Positions 19,128-28,773 are shown, counted from the stretch's first letter. The stretch: DNA of 64,000 bases from Treponema sp. (GCA_024695475.1 JAILIC010000008.1:43648-107647); one strand, 5' to 3'. The notes: generated from the sequence alone by a model not told the origin. Translations and numbers: made by a program.

Positions 19128-19346
19128 TTACTTCTGTCTAAAAATGATACGACCACGATTTAAATCGTATGGAGAGAGGGCAACTTTTACACTGTCACCG
19201 GGAACAATTCTGATATAGTGTTTTCTCATCTTACCAGAGAGATGAGCCATAATAATATGGTCGTTCTGTAGTTTTACACGAAACATGGTATTAGGTAATG
19301 CTTCTGTTACAATCCCTTCAACCTCAATAGCCTCTTCTTTAGCCAC
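19128..19346 (-). CDS. infA: translation initiation factor IF-1
   Basis: A 72-residue S1-like OB-fold protein, the normal length of IF-1; it binds the ribosomal A site during initiation. The sequence ([26 protein letters not shown] at the C terminus) matches the family throughout. It starts with GTG, four bases after GGAGG. An ATG overlaps this region out of frame two bases upstream (ATGTGG), but only the GTG frame encodes IF-1. A TTGACA-17-GATACT promoter lies upstream, divergent from dksA. Confidence 0.96.
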   Translation of the reverse strand: MAKEEAIEVEGIVTEALPNTMFRVKLQNDHIIMAHLSGKMRKHYIRIVPGDSVKVALSPYDLNRGRIIFRQK

Positions 19347-19363
19347 ATTTCCTCCGAATTAAG

Positions 19364-19392
19364 TTGTCTTTTTAGGCAAATATGCGTATATT
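19364..19392 (+). promoter_or_regulatory. promoter of dksA
   Basis: TTGTCT (19364-19369), 17-base spacer, TATATT (19387-19392). The infA promoter on the other strand begins at the next base. Confidence 0.5.
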
Positions 19393-19421
19393 AGTATCTA
19401 CAAAACTACTTATATTGTCAA
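19393..19421 (-). promoter_or_regulatory. promoter of infA
   Basis: Minus strand TTGACA (19416-19421), 17-base spacer, GATACT (19393-19398); abuts the divergent dksA promoter, so the two could interfere. Confidence 0.55.
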
Positions 19422-19436
19422 CATCGGAGTTAAGAC

Positions 19437-19793
19437 ATGGAAAAAGAATTTGTCGAGCAAATGAAAGAAAAGCTCACCGCACAGAGAGATCAAATCCTCG
19501 CCTCCTTGGCTAGTCAGAGCGATGATATGAAAAACTTGGTTTCTCCGGTAGAGTCAGGCGATGAAGCTGATAAGGCGTCAGATGTAGTTGATCGTACGAT
19601 GCTTGATTCTTTGGGCGCACAGGATGCTAATAGATTGCAGTTAATCAATAACGCTTTGGTTCGTATCCAGAGAGGTACATATGGTTTGTGTTTGAAGTGT
19701 AATAAAGAAATTCCAAAAGAGCGTCTTGAAGTATTGCCTTATGCTTTTCTCTGCATAAACTGCAAAAACCAAGAAGAACGTAAGAATCGCTAA
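19437..19793 (+). CDS. dksA: DksA/TraR-family zinc-finger transcription factor
   Basis: A 118-residue RNA-polymerase secondary-channel protein. An N-terminal coiled coil carries the tip motif DEADKA (DxxDxA, residues 42-47), and a C4 zinc finger uses Cys85, Cys88, Cys106 and Cys109. It should adjust initiation at growth-related promoters, with or without ppGpp. GGAG lies seven bases before the ATG. It is divergent from infA and is followed by a two-part hairpin terminator. It is shorter than the 151-residue E. coli protein but keeps all functional elements. Confidence 0.93.
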   Translation: MEKEFVEQMKEKLTAQRDQILASLASQSDDMKNLVSPVESGDEADKASDVVDRTMLDSLGAQDANRLQLINNALVRIQRGTYGLCLKCNKEIPKERLEVLPYAFLCINCKNQEERKNR

Positions 19794-19808
19794 TACGATT
19801 TTTTATAT

Positions 19809-19848
19809 GTCAGGTTTTGTGACATCGTGTCATATTGCCTGACTTTTT
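19809..19848 (+). terminator. intrinsic terminator after dksA
   Basis: Outer stem GTCAGG/CCTGAC (19809-19814 and 19838-19843), inner stem TGACA/TGTCA (19820-19824 and 19828-19832), followed by five T. It overlaps the last codons of the convergent PHP gene. Confidence 0.75.
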
Positions 19849-20666
19849 ATAGAACCATTATCAAAATAGTGTATTTCTCTATATCCCGCATTTGTTGCTG
19901 CTGCTAGGGCTCTGTCAAAAGCACAATCTATATCTTGTGCTGTATGAGCATCGGAAGATATTGTTACGGGGACTCCTTCGTCATGAAGCAATTGCAAAAA
20001 GTAAGGAGACGGGTATACGTCATCCATTGCACCTCTTGCTATTGCTCCTGTATTTATTTCAGCAATAACCTGTGCATGAGCTGCTGTTTTTGCAGTCTCT
20101 TTTAGTTGCTCGCAATACCAGTTGTCTTGTTCTGAAAAGAATTGTAGTGTTGCATTTCTTTTTCGTACTAAATCAGGATGCCCCCAGATTAAGAAGTCAC
20201 CTTTTTGTAACATGTGTCGTTGTGCTTCAAAATAATCACAGACAACTTGTTTACCGTCATTATTGTATATGTTTTTGATACCATCGCGTACATTGTCTGT
20301 TGTGTCATCAATAGCAAACATGCCGCAGTCATTTTGTACAAAATGGACAGAGCCAATAAGATAGTCGGGTGAAAACTCTGTAAAGGTTTTCATAGATGGC
20401 ACGGAAATCTTATGAATATAATCTACTTCAAAACCAAGGTAGATTTTGATTTTATCTGTATATTCACGTTGCAATCTGCGAATTTCATCGCTGTATGCCG
20501 AATGTTGTTGAGCTGGCACATGCCACAAAGAGGAATAGGGATACATACTGTGACTTGAAAAACCAAGTATGTCAAAACCCCTTTTGATGGCACTTTTAAC
20601 CATTTCTTCAGGTGTATTGTTGCCATCACAAAAGGTAGAGTGAGTATGATAATTAGTTTTAAGCAT
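19830..20666 (-). CDS. PHP-domain histidinol-phosphatase-type phosphoesterase
   Basis: A 278-residue PHP-fold metal-dependent phosphatase. Metal-binding motifs visible: NYHTHSTFCDG at the N terminus, FSSHS near 37, EVDYI, SVHF, WGHPDL, INTGA and SSDAH near the C terminus. HisK-type PHP enzymes remove phosphate from histidinol phosphate, but no other histidine gene is near, so another small phosphoester is possible. Its start overlaps the upstream response-regulator gene by eight bases, so the two are translated together; that neighbourhood gives no help on substrate. Confidence 0.87.
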   Translation of the reverse strand: MLKTNYHTHSTFCDGNNTPEEMVKSAIKRGFDILGFSSHSMYPYSSLWHVPAQQHSAYSDEIRRLQREYTDKIKIYLGFEVDYIHKISVPSMKTFTEFSPDYLIGSVHFVQNDCGMFAIDDTTDNVRDGIKNIYNNDGKQVVCDYFEAQRHMLQKGDFLIWGHPDLVRKRNATLQFFSEQDNWYCEQLKETAKTAAHAQVIAEINTGAIARGAMDDVYPSPYFLQLLHDEGVPVTISSDAHTAQDIDCAFDRALAAATNAGYREIHYFDNGSIKSQAI

Positions 20667-21936
20667 GAGTTTTCCTAGTACGGATTGGATTACCGTTAAG
20701 TAATTCTTTTATTTTTTGGACGATAATTTCTGGTTTTTGTGGCTTGGGGAGATATAATGCTGCTCCAAGCGTAAATAGCTGTACGATATCCATTTTTCTA
20801 CTTGTGGGTGAATGGACAATGACAGGAAGATGTTTTTGCTGTTGTTTAATCTGTTTGAGTATTTCAAAGCCAGATAATCCTGATATGAGGATATCAATGA
20901 TTGCAACATCATAGTGATGTTTGCCCAATCCGTTAAGAAAATCCATACCAGAATCATAGAGGTCATACTTGTACCCACTTGCTCTTAGTGCTGTTGTCAA
21001 CATATTTTTTACAGACGGATCTGTATCAAGTATTGCAATTCGAGGTTCCTGGCCTTCTTTTTTTTCTTCTACAACGGTGGTGTTTGTATCAGAAAGAAAA
21101 CGCATCTCAACAGAACCGTTGTTGACGTTTTTGTCAGCTTTTAACACTTTATCTAATATGAGCGTTTGTATGTCTTCGGCAGTTGAGCCAATGCTATCTA
21201 CGAGAGAATTAATAACATTTGTTAAGTTTGTTGATACTTCAATACCTTTAAGTGAAACATGCCCGTCAATAAAATCGGTGACAAATGTATCAAAACTCAG
21301 TACTTTAATATTCTTTTTTTCCAGCCGTTTATCACTAAGGAGACAATCAAATAAATACTCGATATTTGCACCATCGACAAAACTGAATTCTGTATCAGTT
21401 ATCATGATGATCATCTTTGGATTGTCAAGCTTGTTTGATGTAATGAGTTCCGTCAGTTTATATCTAAGTATTGCGATTTTTTCTCGGTTGAGCCCAAGTG
21501 CTATTTCGAGAAAAATGATATTGTTATTGAGGTGTAATTCTATACGGGAAGGGGTGATGTCAATAGAGAATTGTTGCCTTAAAACGGTACCAATCGCCTC
21601 AAAAAACAAATCAAATTTTATAGGTTTTGTAAAATACTTGATAACCCCAAATTGTACGAGTAGGGATAATTTGGCATTATCGATATGTGGCCCTGAAACA
21701 ATAATTGGGATTTTTCGTGCATTAGGATCATTGCGTTTTTTATCAAGAAAATCTGTTATATCTGCAAAAGTATCAGTAATATCTAGTATGATGAGATCTG
21801 GGAGTAGAGAATTTGTTTTTATAAAGGCGTCTCGTTTTCCTTGAGCAATTTCAACTTGTATATTCTCTCTTGTAAGTTTTTCTTTTAAAAATTCACGAAA
21901 GAGAGGAGAGGCGTCGATAAGTAAAACTGATTTCAT
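20659..21936 (-). CDS. double receiver-domain response regulator
   Basis: A 425-residue protein with two CheY-like receiver domains and no DNA-binding domain. The N-terminal domain (about 1-120) has phosphoacceptor Asp in LIILDITD and Lys in YFTKPI, but its first acidic pair is reduced (LLIDASP). The C-terminal domain (about 300-415) has AILDTDPSV, AIIDIL and LPKPQ. The middle 170 residues are of mixed helix and sheet and may be a PilZ-like or other adaptor domain; it begins RIELHLNNNIIFLEIALG. Probably a signalling adaptor for motility or gene control. It is translationally coupled to the PHP phosphatase. Confidence 0.87.
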   Translation of the reverse strand: MKSVLLIDASPLFREFLKEKLTRENIQVEIAQGKRDAFIKTNSLLPDLIILDITDTFADITDFLDKKRNDPNARKIPIIVSGPHIDNAKLSLLVQFGVIKYFTKPIKFDLFFEAIGTVLRQQFSIDITPSRIELHLNNNIIFLEIALGLNREKIAILRYKLTELITSNKLDNPKMIIMITDTEFSFVDGANIEYLFDCLLSDKRLEKKNIKVLSFDTFVTDFIDGHVSLKGIEVSTNLTNVINSLVDSIGSTAEDIQTLILDKVLKADKNVNNGSVEMRFLSDTNTTVVEEKKEGQEPRIAILDTDPSVKNMLTTALRASGYKYDLYDSGMDFLNGLGKHHYDVAIIDILISGLSGFEILKQIKQQQKHLPVIVHSPTSRKMDIVQLFTLGAALYLPKPQKPEIIVQKIKELLNGNPIRTRKTHA

Positions 21937-22016
21937 TATACTATATTTTATAACGATTTATTCAGATTTACAATAATATCAAAAAAATAATATGTTTTGA
22001 GGAGGAATTGATTACT

Positions 22017-22631
22017 ATGAAACATGTTGCTGTTTTGTTGGCACCGGGCTTTGAAGAAATTGAAGCCTTGTCTCCAGTAGATTATTTACGTCGTGCAGGT
22101 GTATCGGTAACCTTAGTTAGTATACCTGTAAAGGGAAAGTGTGATACTTTAGTAGAAGGTGCACACGGTATTGCAGTACGCTCAGATACCTCATTTGATG
22201 CATACGTTGATTTAGTTGCGGGATGTTTGCCTGATGCTGTTTTTATTCCTGGTGGTATGCCAGGAGCAGCAAATATTGGTGATTGCAATCAAGCTTTGGA
22301 TTTTATCAAACAAATGTGTAATGCAAAAAAGATTGTTAGTGCAATTTGTGCAGCTCCTGTCGTAGTTTTGGCAAAAACAGGAATCCTAGCAGGTAAAAAC
22401 TGGACGTCATATCCTGGGATGGAACAAGAGCTTAACGAGTATGTTGGCGATGATTATCAAACAGTAATTCAGGGAAGTACATACCATAAAGATAAGCCCT
22501 TTATTACCGATGGTACTATTGTTACCGGGCGAGGACCTGGTTGTGCAGAACAATTTGCAATGGAATTAGTACGGCTATTGTGTGGAGAGTCTGTTGCTAA
22601 AAAAATACACGATGGTAGTGTACAGCGATAA
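22017..22631 (+). CDS. DJ-1/PfpI-family protein
   Basis: A 204-residue flavodoxin-like protein of the DJ-1/ThiJ/PfpI superfamily. The nucleophile-elbow cysteine is in VSAICAAPVV and the conserved glutamate in GFEEIEAL. Members serve as deglycases, chaperones or oxidative-stress sensors. The ATG at 22017 is preferred to an upstream TTG at 22008 because GGAGG (22001-22005) is 11 bases before it and only two bases before the TTG. It stands alone and ends at a strong terminator. Confidence 0.9.
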   Translation: MKHVAVLLAPGFEEIEALSPVDYLRRAGVSVTLVSIPVKGKCDTLVEGAHGIAVRSDTSFDAYVDLVAGCLPDAVFIPGGMPGAANIGDCNQALDFIKQMCNAKKIVSAICAAPVVVLAKTGILAGKNWTSYPGMEQELNEYVGDDYQTVIQGSTYHKDKPFITDGTIVTGRGPGCAEQFAMELVRLLCGESVAKKIHDGSVQR

Positions 22632-22661
22632 TAGAGTGTTTACGATTTTTGATACATAAAA

Positions 22662-22718
22662 AAAGGACTTGGAGATCGGCATCTGTAAAATACAGATAAA
22701 AGCATTTCCAAGTCCTTT
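22662..22718. terminator. bidirectional terminator between the DJ-1 gene and ackA
   Basis: A 12-base perfect outer stem AAAGGACTTGGA (22662-22673) / TCCAAGTCCTTT (22707-22718), with a second small hairpin ATCTGT/ACAGAT inside the loop. Serves both convergent genes. Confidence 0.8.
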
Positions 22719-22749
22719 GTATATAACCTAAATGGCTATAATGGTGTGC

Positions 22750-24081
22750 TTACGGGTGAACCATGATTGTTGCCAATTCTGGATGCTTTGCCAAATCAGC
22801 TTTATAAGCTTTATCACGAGCTTTGTTTACATAGTCTGCAGACTCAAAGCTGTAAGTGAACTTTGTATGTACATCATATGTGCCGCTCATTAATGCATAA
22901 GCATCTTCTGTCATAACCAACTCTTCATCTGTTGGAATAACAAAAATCTTTGTCTTGCTGTCATCAGCGCTGATGCATGTTTCGATGTCACTGGTATTTG
23001 AAAGAGCATTTTTCTTTTCGTCCATCTTGATACCAAGATCTTCAAGACCTTCTACTGCCTTACCACGTACGAGAGGAGAGTGTTCCCCAATACCTGCTGT
23101 AAAGACGATTGCATCTACATGTCCAAGAATTGCCTTGTATGCACCTATGTACTTGCGGAGACGGAATGTCTGCATCTCAACAGCGAGTTTACATAATTCA
23201 TCGCCGTTCTTCATACCGTTTTCGATATCACGAGAGTCTGTGTATTTGGTAGTGATACCAAGCATACCAGACTGCTTGTTGAGAGCTTTGTCCATTTCAT
23301 CTGCAGTCATACCAGTTTTGCGCATGATATAGAAAGGAAGGGCAGGATCGAGATCACCACAACGTGTACCCATTACCATACCTTCAAGAGGAGTGATACC
23401 CATTGATGTATCGTAGCAGACACCGTTTTTGACAGCACAAACAGATGCACCGTTACCAAGGTGACAGATGATCAAATTACATTCTGTTGGCTTTTTGTGG
23501 AGCAATGCAGCAGCACGTTTTGAAGTGTACAAGAATGATGTACCGTGGAAGCCATAGCGACGGGCTGCATATTTTGTATACCATTCCCGAGGAATTGCAT
23601 ACATATAAGCAAAGTCAGGCATAGTCTGATGCCAAGCGGTATCCATAATTGCACAGTGTGGAACATTTGGCATAACTTTCTGTGCAGCTTCAATACCCAT
23701 AATGTTTGCAGGATTGTGTAAAGGTCCAAGATCCTGTACACTGCGGAATGTTTCCAAAACTTCAGGAGTGATAATAACTGACTTAGTAAATTTATCACCT
23801 CCATGAAGTACACGATGTCCAACTGCACCAACATCGCTCATGTCTTTAATGACTCCGACTTTTGGATCGGTGATTTCTTTAAGAATCAATTCAATAGCTT
23901 CTTTGTGGGTTGGGCATGGGCTTTCAACTGTGTACTTTTCGCCATTTACTTTGTGAGTAATAACAGACCCAGACTGTGTAACACGTTCTACAACGCCAGA
24001 ACACAAAACTTCTTTCTTTTCCCAATCATAAACCTGATATTTTGCGGATGAACTACCGCAGTTAAGTGTTAAGATAACCAT
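22750..24081 (-). CDS. ackA: acetate kinase
   Basis: Converts acetyl phosphate and ADP to acetate and ATP, the main energy-yielding step of many fermenting spirochaetes. 443 residues, slightly longer than the usual 400. Family signatures are clear: [10 protein letters not shown] at the N terminus, [25 protein letters not shown], and the [14 protein letters not shown] stretch. The start has AGAGGAAATC before the ATG. A TTCACA-17-TATAAT promoter sits upstream. No phosphotransacetylase gene is next to it. Confidence 0.97.
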   Translation of the reverse strand: MVILTLNCGSSSAKYQVYDWEKKEVLCSGVVERVTQSGSVITHKVNGEKYTVESPCPTHKEAIELILKEITDPKVGVIKDMSDVGAVGHRVLHGGDKFTKSVIITPEVLETFRSVQDLGPLHNPANIMGIEAAQKVMPNVPHCAIMDTAWHQTMPDFAYMYAIPREWYTKYAARRYGFHGTSFLYTSKRAAALLHKKPTECNLIICHLGNGASVCAVKNGVCYDTSMGITPLEGMVMGTRCGDLDPALPFYIMRKTGMTADEMDKALNKQSGMLGITTKYTDSRDIENGMKNGDELCKLAVEMQTFRLRKYIGAYKAILGHVDAIVFTAGIGEHSPLVRGKAVEGLEDLGIKMDEKKNALSNTSDIETCISADDSKTKIFVIPTDEELVMTEDAYALMSGTYDVHTKFTYSFESADYVNKARDKAYKADLAKHPELATIMVHP

Positions 24082-24108
24082 GATTTCCTCTAAACTAAAA
24101 TGATATTT

Positions 24109-24137
24109 ATTATAGAGATAATAAACCTGTTTGTGAA
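24109..24137 (-). promoter_or_regulatory. strong promoter of ackA
   Basis: Minus strand TTCACA (24132-24137), 17-base spacer, perfect TATAAT (24109-24114). Start point about 20 bases before the ATG. Confidence 0.7.
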
Positions 24138-24159
24138 GAGTTTTGTTGATTTTACATCA

Positions 24160-25812
24160 TTAAAAACTATTGTATAAAACAAGGTTTGGTATTCTTACAG
24201 CTGCTGGCTTAAAGTACATTTTTTTTACAGGATGCAAATCAAGTGCGTTTGGTTGCCAACCACCTATTTCTTTAAGATTGATGACATTTAAACTGACAGG
24301 ATGGGCAATAGGAAGAATCATTCCACTATCCAATAGCAATTGTTCTGCCTGAGCCATAAGCTTGAGATGTTCTTCATCGTTTGTAATTGTTGAGGCCTGT
24401 TGTAACAGGCTGTCATACTCAGGATTACTCCATAATGAAGGATTGAGAGAGGAGTCGCCACGGAATAGCTCCAAAAAAGTAAGCGGATCAGAAAAGTCTC
24501 CAATCCATGTATATGAAAACAAATCGGCATTCCAGTCGATAATTGCATTGAGATATATTTCTGCAGGCTTTGTTTCTAAAACAAGGTCGACACCAAGAGG
24601 TATCCATGCCTCTTTTAGGATTTTTCCGAGTTCTTTCATATAGTCTGCATCGATTATAGCGAATTTTATAACTATACGCTCATTTTGAGGAATTCCTGCT
24701 TTTTCTCGTGCCTCAACCATCAATTCTGTAGCTTCATCTAAATCGGTATATGATAAGCCCTCTACTTTTGGATAGCCAGTAAGGGGGTATACAAAGCTTT
24801 GTGCAGGAACCATATTGCCTTTTCGCAATTGATCCCAAGGAATTGCGGTTAAGAGTGCATTGCGAAACTCTGGAGTGTTCCAGTCTTGATTGCGGTTTTT
24901 AAAAAAGAGGTATTGCGTACCAAATTCGGCATGTACTTGTACGGATTTTGAAGAAAGTACTTTATTTATATCGATACTGCCATCAACCCAGTCGGCTTTA
25001 CCTGTGTTATAGAGAAAAGCATTTTCGGCAAGATCATTTGATTGTAAGATATGGACTTCTGGGATATGTACAGCAGCCGCGTTCCAATAGTACTCGTTTT
25101 TATTAAGAACAAGCTCATTTTGGGTTTGGCTTGCAATAGTATAGGCACCGCTATAGACAGATGGTTTTTTACCTATAACGGAAAATGCGTGATGACACAA
25201 TAATCGCGGTAAGTGACCGGCAGGATTAAGTAATTGTACAATCACGGAAGTGTTGTCTTTTGATACTTTTATACCGACAGTTTCTGAAGTTGCTTTTCCG
25301 GCACGATACTCTTTTGCCCCTTTTATGATATCAAAAAAGGAAGCATAGGGAGCTTGTGGGGTAGCTAATAAGGTAAGCCAAGAGCGTTGTACATCTGCAG
25401 CTGTTATAGGACTGCCGTCACTGAAATAGATATCTTGTCTTATCTTGAATGTCCATCGTAATTTATTACGCGAAACATGATAACTTTCTGCAAGTGCTGG
25501 CTCTGGTGCAAGAGAGACAGGATTATACGTAAAAAGCCCCTCGTATAAATCAACGAGGATTTGAGCTTCGGATGAATATGAGGCAGTTTGCGGATTGAGG
25601 TTATTTGCGTGTACAGATTGTATATAGGTAAATGGACGTTGAAGTTCCTGATCTGGATTTCCTTCCTGTTCTTCTAATTCCAGCTGTAAATCTTCAAGAA
25701 AATTTTCTTCTTCTGCTTGATCCTGTGCAAATACAGAAGAACATATAAAACAGAGGATAAAACAAAACGTACAGAAATGCTGTAACGTTTTTATGGTGTT
25801 AGTTATCTTCAT
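24160..25812 (-). CDS. oppA: oligopeptide-binding protein (ABC solute-binding family 5)
   Basis: A 550-residue periplasmic peptide-binding protein. Residues 1-29 are a signal peptide ending near SVFA. The body has family-5 landmarks: LVDLYEGLFTYNP, a substrate-contact part WTFKIRQDIYFSDGSPITA, and the C-terminal IGDFSDPLTFLELFRGD. No lipobox is visible, so it is probably soluble in the periplasm. No permease genes adjoin. Its start overlaps the upstream 473-residue hypothetical gene by 14 bases, so they are cotranscribed. Confidence 0.92.
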   Translation of the reverse strand: MKITNTIKTLQHFCTFCFILCFICSSVFAQDQAEEENFLEDLQLELEEQEGNPDQELQRPFTYIQSVHANNLNPQTASYSSEAQILVDLYEGLFTYNPVSLAPEPALAESYHVSRNKLRWTFKIRQDIYFSDGSPITAADVQRSWLTLLATPQAPYASFFDIIKGAKEYRAGKATSETVGIKVSKDNTSVIVQLLNPAGHLPRLLCHHAFSVIGKKPSVYSGAYTIASQTQNELVLNKNEYYWNAAAVHIPEVHILQSNDLAENAFLYNTGKADWVDGSIDINKVLSSKSVQVHAEFGTQYLFFKNRNQDWNTPEFRNALLTAIPWDQLRKGNMVPAQSFVYPLTGYPKVEGLSYTDLDEATELMVEAREKAGIPQNERIVIKFAIIDADYMKELGKILKEAWIPLGVDLVLETKPAEIYLNAIIDWNADLFSYTWIGDFSDPLTFLELFRGDSSLNPSLWSNPEYDSLLQQASTITNDEEHLKLMAQAEQLLLDSGMILPIAHPVSLNVINLKEIGGWQPNALDLHPVKKMYFKPAAVRIPNLVLYNSF

Positions 25813-27220
25813 CTGAAATTCCTAGCTTTTGCATTTGTGCTTCTTCTTCAACTTGCGCGGTATATTCTGCTCTGCGGGAATTGGCTTTGACTATATTATT
25901 TTTTAGGGTTACCAGTTCAATTTTTAAGCCTTTAACCTTGACACCTGACTCAACAGGAATAGCGTGTTTGAAAAATTCATCAAGTGCAGTTAATTGTACT
26001 AACAGGTGCTGACATTCAGATATCTGCTTGTGTAAAAAAGTGATGATATCTTCAGGTTTGCTGTTGGCAATCTTTTTATAGTTGGGGCTTGCCTTTGAAG
26101 AAAAGGATGTATAAAAACGAGAACGTTTAGTTAATTGAGCAAAGAACTCGTTGTAGTTAATCTTTTCTGTTCGCTCCGTGTGTGTGATGGCGTCGGTGAT
26201 ATACAGCCTGTATTCTGTCGGAGGATCTGGCAGATTAAATGCCTTTCTAAATACTTTTTTGATTTTTGCCCAAATTGTATTATTGAGGCTTTCAAGTGCA
26301 TCATGGTTGTTTTGCACTTTTTGTATAATTTGATCCAACATAGGAACAACCGCGGTAAGAGCTGCAAGTGCATCGAGTAACAGTAATTTAGTATCTACCT
26401 TTTGTACGGCTTTTTCTTTTTTCTTTTCGACCGCTGACAGTTTTTTTAACAGTGCTTCACGTCTCTGTTCTTTTTCTGGTCCATGATCCTCTTTTGAGAT
26501 TTCATCGATAAGAGCTGTATAGAAAGGAGCTTTACCCATAACAGCTGTGTAGAGTTTTCGTATTTGGGCAATTTCGTCCTGAGGTGATTTTTCAGCAGCT
26601 TCTTTATCAAAGTTTGGATGCTCAAAAATAGTCTTTCTAATAGTGCCTTTGTATACTTCTTTTTGAAACTCTGTAAGTTCTTTAAGGATTTCGTTTATCT
26701 GTTTAACTGACTTTGAGATTTTTGAAATACTATCATTTATTGCGCTTGCTGTAAGTGCGTCAGACTCTTGGCGCAGATTAAACATAATTTCTGCAAGACC
26801 GTGAGCATTTGGTTTAGGGTTATTTGGACTAAAATCGAGCCAGCCAAATGAATTATTGAGTGCCACTAATGCTTTTATGCGTTCAATGGAGATATAGCTT
26901 ACTGAAAACTTATAATAGGTACAGATATAGTCAAGCATGCTTTCATAGTCAGAAAAACGAATACCGATAACACCAGCACGATCGCTTTCGGCAAAGGAGC
27001 TGTCATCTGGAGTTTTTACTTCTGAGATCTTTTTGTCGTGTTTGTAGGGATCTTCAGTAATACATGACTTTTTTACCAGTAAATCATAGAGATTCCTGAT
27101 AACCGTATGGAACATACGGTACTCATCGAGAAGTTCTGGTAACTTTTTTGCATCGTACCATTCTGTTTTTGCATCAAGCGCTTGAAGCACTTGTTGATTA
27201 AAAGTTGCTATATCTGACAT
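25799..27220 (-). CDS. conserved hypothetical cytosolic protein
   Basis: A 473-residue hydrophilic protein I do not recognise. It has no signal peptide or membrane segment; the sequence is mostly helical with many charged residues (for example KKLSAVEKKKEKAVQKVD, likely coiled coil around 260-290). It is coupled to the downstream oligopeptide-binding gene by a 14-base overlap, which is unusual for a cytosolic protein of this kind. Upstream lie 232 bases with three symmetrical elements, likely its control region. Treponemal flavour; function unknown. Confidence 0.8.
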   Translation of the reverse strand: MSDIATFNQQVLQALDAKTEWYDAKKLPELLDEYRMFHTVIRNLYDLLVKKSCITEDPYKHDKKISEVKTPDDSSFAESDRAGVIGIRFSDYESMLDYICTYYKFSVSYISIERIKALVALNNSFGWLDFSPNNPKPNAHGLAEIMFNLRQESDALTASAINDSISKISKSVKQINEILKELTEFQKEVYKGTIRKTIFEHPNFDKEAAEKSPQDEIAQIRKLYTAVMGKAPFYTALIDEISKEDHGPEKEQRREALLKKLSAVEKKKEKAVQKVDTKLLLLDALAALTAVVPMLDQIIQKVQNNHDALESLNNTIWAKIKKVFRKAFNLPDPPTEYRLYITDAITHTERTEKINYNEFFAQLTKRSRFYTSFSSKASPNYKKIANSKPEDIITFLHKQISECQHLLVQLTALDEFFKHAIPVESGVKVKGLKIELVTLKNNIVKANSRRAEYTAQVEEEAQMQKLGISDEDN

Positions 27221-27254
27221 ATCTTTATTATCGGCAGATATCTTGAAAAGAACA

Positions 27255-27388
27255 CAGAAAGTTATCTTTCTGAGGTATTGTCACAATAATGGCAGATGTA
27301 CGTGTCGTCTTTTGGTTGATATTTTAAAGTCGGACTTTAAATCCTGAGTAAACAACCTGATTAATTGTGAATAAACATCTTGTTTATT
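27255..27388. promoter_or_regulatory. intergenic region with three symmetrical elements
   Basis: In the gap between the 473-residue gene and the MGMT gene there are CAGAAAG-4-CTTTCTG (27255-27272), a 19-base palindrome TTTAAAGTC-G-GACTTTAAA (27323-27341), and AATAAACA-3-TGTTTATT (27370-27388). These could be operators or small hairpins. No gene is visible in the gap. Confidence 0.5.
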
Positions 27389-27452
27389 GCCGAGAATATA
27401 AGCTGTTTTTTCAGGAACATTTTGCTTTATAAGGAAATTTGAGTTTCAATGA

Positions 27453-27827
27453 TTATTCCTTTGTTCTAATGATTTTTTTCAGTTCTGCACTCATGACGTC
27501 AAAATCCTCTTGTGTAAGGGCACAGCGTGACATATCAACATGACCATTTGTAAACACAACACCTTCAGCTTTCAGTTTTTCTTGTTGGGCATGCTCACCA
27601 CCAAAGGAAAAACTGCCAGAGCAAAAGCCTTTTGCATTTACAACTCGATGACAGGGGGTACGCTCGTTACTGGGGTTTTTATGGAGTGTATTTCCGACGT
27701 AGCGCCGTAAGTTACAATTACCAGCAAGTGCTGCAATCTGAGAATAGGTTGCGACTTTTCCACGTGGAATCAAACGGACAGCCGCATAGATTTTTTCTGC
27801 AAGTACAGAGGGTGTATTTTTGTCCAT
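27453..27827 (-). CDS. ogt: methylated-DNA-protein cysteine methyltransferase, minimal form
   Basis: A 124-residue DNA-repair protein of the MGMT/Ogt C-terminal type. The active-site motif PCHRVV is intact with the acceptor cysteine, and the DNA-binding helix-turn-helix has the arginine finger (YVGNTLHKNP, NLRRYVG). It lacks the N-terminal domain of long Ogt proteins, as do many MGMT-like stand-alone proteins. Alkyltransferase-like (ATL) proteins have Trp instead of Cys; here the Cys is kept, so it should be an active suicide repair enzyme. It stands alone. Confidence 0.9.
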   Translation of the reverse strand: MDKNTPSVLAEKIYAAVRLIPRGKVATYSQIAALAGNCNLRRYVGNTLHKNPSNERTPCHRVVNAKGFCSGSFSFGGEHAQQEKLKAEGVVFTNGHVDMSRCALTQEDFDVMSAELKKIIRTKE

Positions 27828-27956
27828 AAATTGTCTTTACTTGAAGCTATGATGTATATAAGTGTACCTGAAAAGGATGTTATGTACTAGGTTTTTGCCT
27901 AATGCTTTCGGGGCCATGATTACAAAAATCATATTTTGTGTTAGGCTTGTAGTGTT

Positions 27957-28667
27957 ATGATTGTGTTTTTAGTACTTACCTTTTTATTCTTTGCAGGAAG
28001 TCTGCTTGGTTGGGCACTGGAAGTATTCTGGCGCAGGTTCTTTTCTAAAAACAATCCATCTCATCGTTGGATAAATCCAGGATTTTTACATGGTCCTTAT
28101 TTACCTCTGTATGGATTATCCCTTTCGGTACTCTTTATGCTTTCGTTTGTACCGGTGTATCATATTATTGCTGGTCCTATTATGCAAAAAATCGTTCTGT
28201 TTGCGATCATGGCGTTGTGTATTACTGCCATGGAATATTTAGGTGGACTTATCTTTATAAAAGGTATGAACTTAAAGCTGTGGGACTACAGCAATTGCTG
28301 GGGCAATATTCAAGGTATCATCTGTCCGCAGTATACATTTTACTGGTGGCTGCTCAGTGGTGTGTATTACTTTGTGATTCACCCAAAAATTATTGAGTGG
28401 CTGTACTGGTTTACTAATCATCTGGCATTTTGTCTTGTCGTAGGCTTTTTCTATGGAGTGTTTACGGTAGATTTTTGCTATACGCTGAATATTGCAGCAA
28501 AACTCCGTGCCTATGCACGCGAGCAGGAACTTGTTATTCGTTACGAAAACTTAAAAGCACTAATTTTACAAAAGAATGAAGAACTGCGCGACAAGAGGCA
28601 CTTTATCTTTGCTCTTAAATCCGACAGACTGGCGCTTCGCGACTTGTTAAAAGAAGTATTTCATTAA
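27957..28667 (+). CDS. putative ABC-transporter type IV membrane protein (CmpB/PF06541-like)
   Basis: A 236-residue integral membrane protein with about five helices (first at residues 3-22, others near 52-75, 78-98, 135-152 and 155-175) and a charged cytosolic C-terminal tail with coiled-coil character (RYENLKALILQKNEELRDKR). The N-terminal segment with WALEVFWRRF and INPGFLHGPYLPLYG is the hallmark of the putative ABC-transporter type IV family, whose function is not known. It is monocistronic, without an ATPase nearby. The ATG at 27957 begins the first helix. Confidence 0.8.
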   Translation: MIVFLVLTFLFFAGSLLGWALEVFWRRFFSKNNPSHRWINPGFLHGPYLPLYGLSLSVLFMLSFVPVYHIIAGPIMQKIVLFAIMALCITAMEYLGGLIFIKGMNLKLWDYSNCWGNIQGIICPQYTFYWWLLSGVYYFVIHPKIIEWLYWFTNHLAFCLVVGFFYGVFTVDFCYTLNIAAKLRAYAREQELVIRYENLKALILQKNEELRDKRHFIFALKSDRLALRDLLKEVFH

Positions 28668-28744
28668 GTATATTAAAAAGGTTTGTTTTAATTGTGGGGT
28701 ATATCTGAGGGGAGCAGTCTTTGCAGGGATTATAATGCCTTTAC

Positions 28745-28773
28745 TTGACAAAGCAAACTCTGCTCTATATTCT
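28745..28773 (+). promoter_or_regulatory. promoter of thrS
   Basis: TTGACA (28745-28750), 17-base spacer, TATTCT (28768-28773). The predicted leader is about 34 bases, too short for a T-box. Confidence 0.6.

Noticed and set aside
20969..21844. 291-residue plus-strand frame
   Set aside because: Lies wholly antisense to the double response regulator; serine-rich low-complexity translation with no family features.
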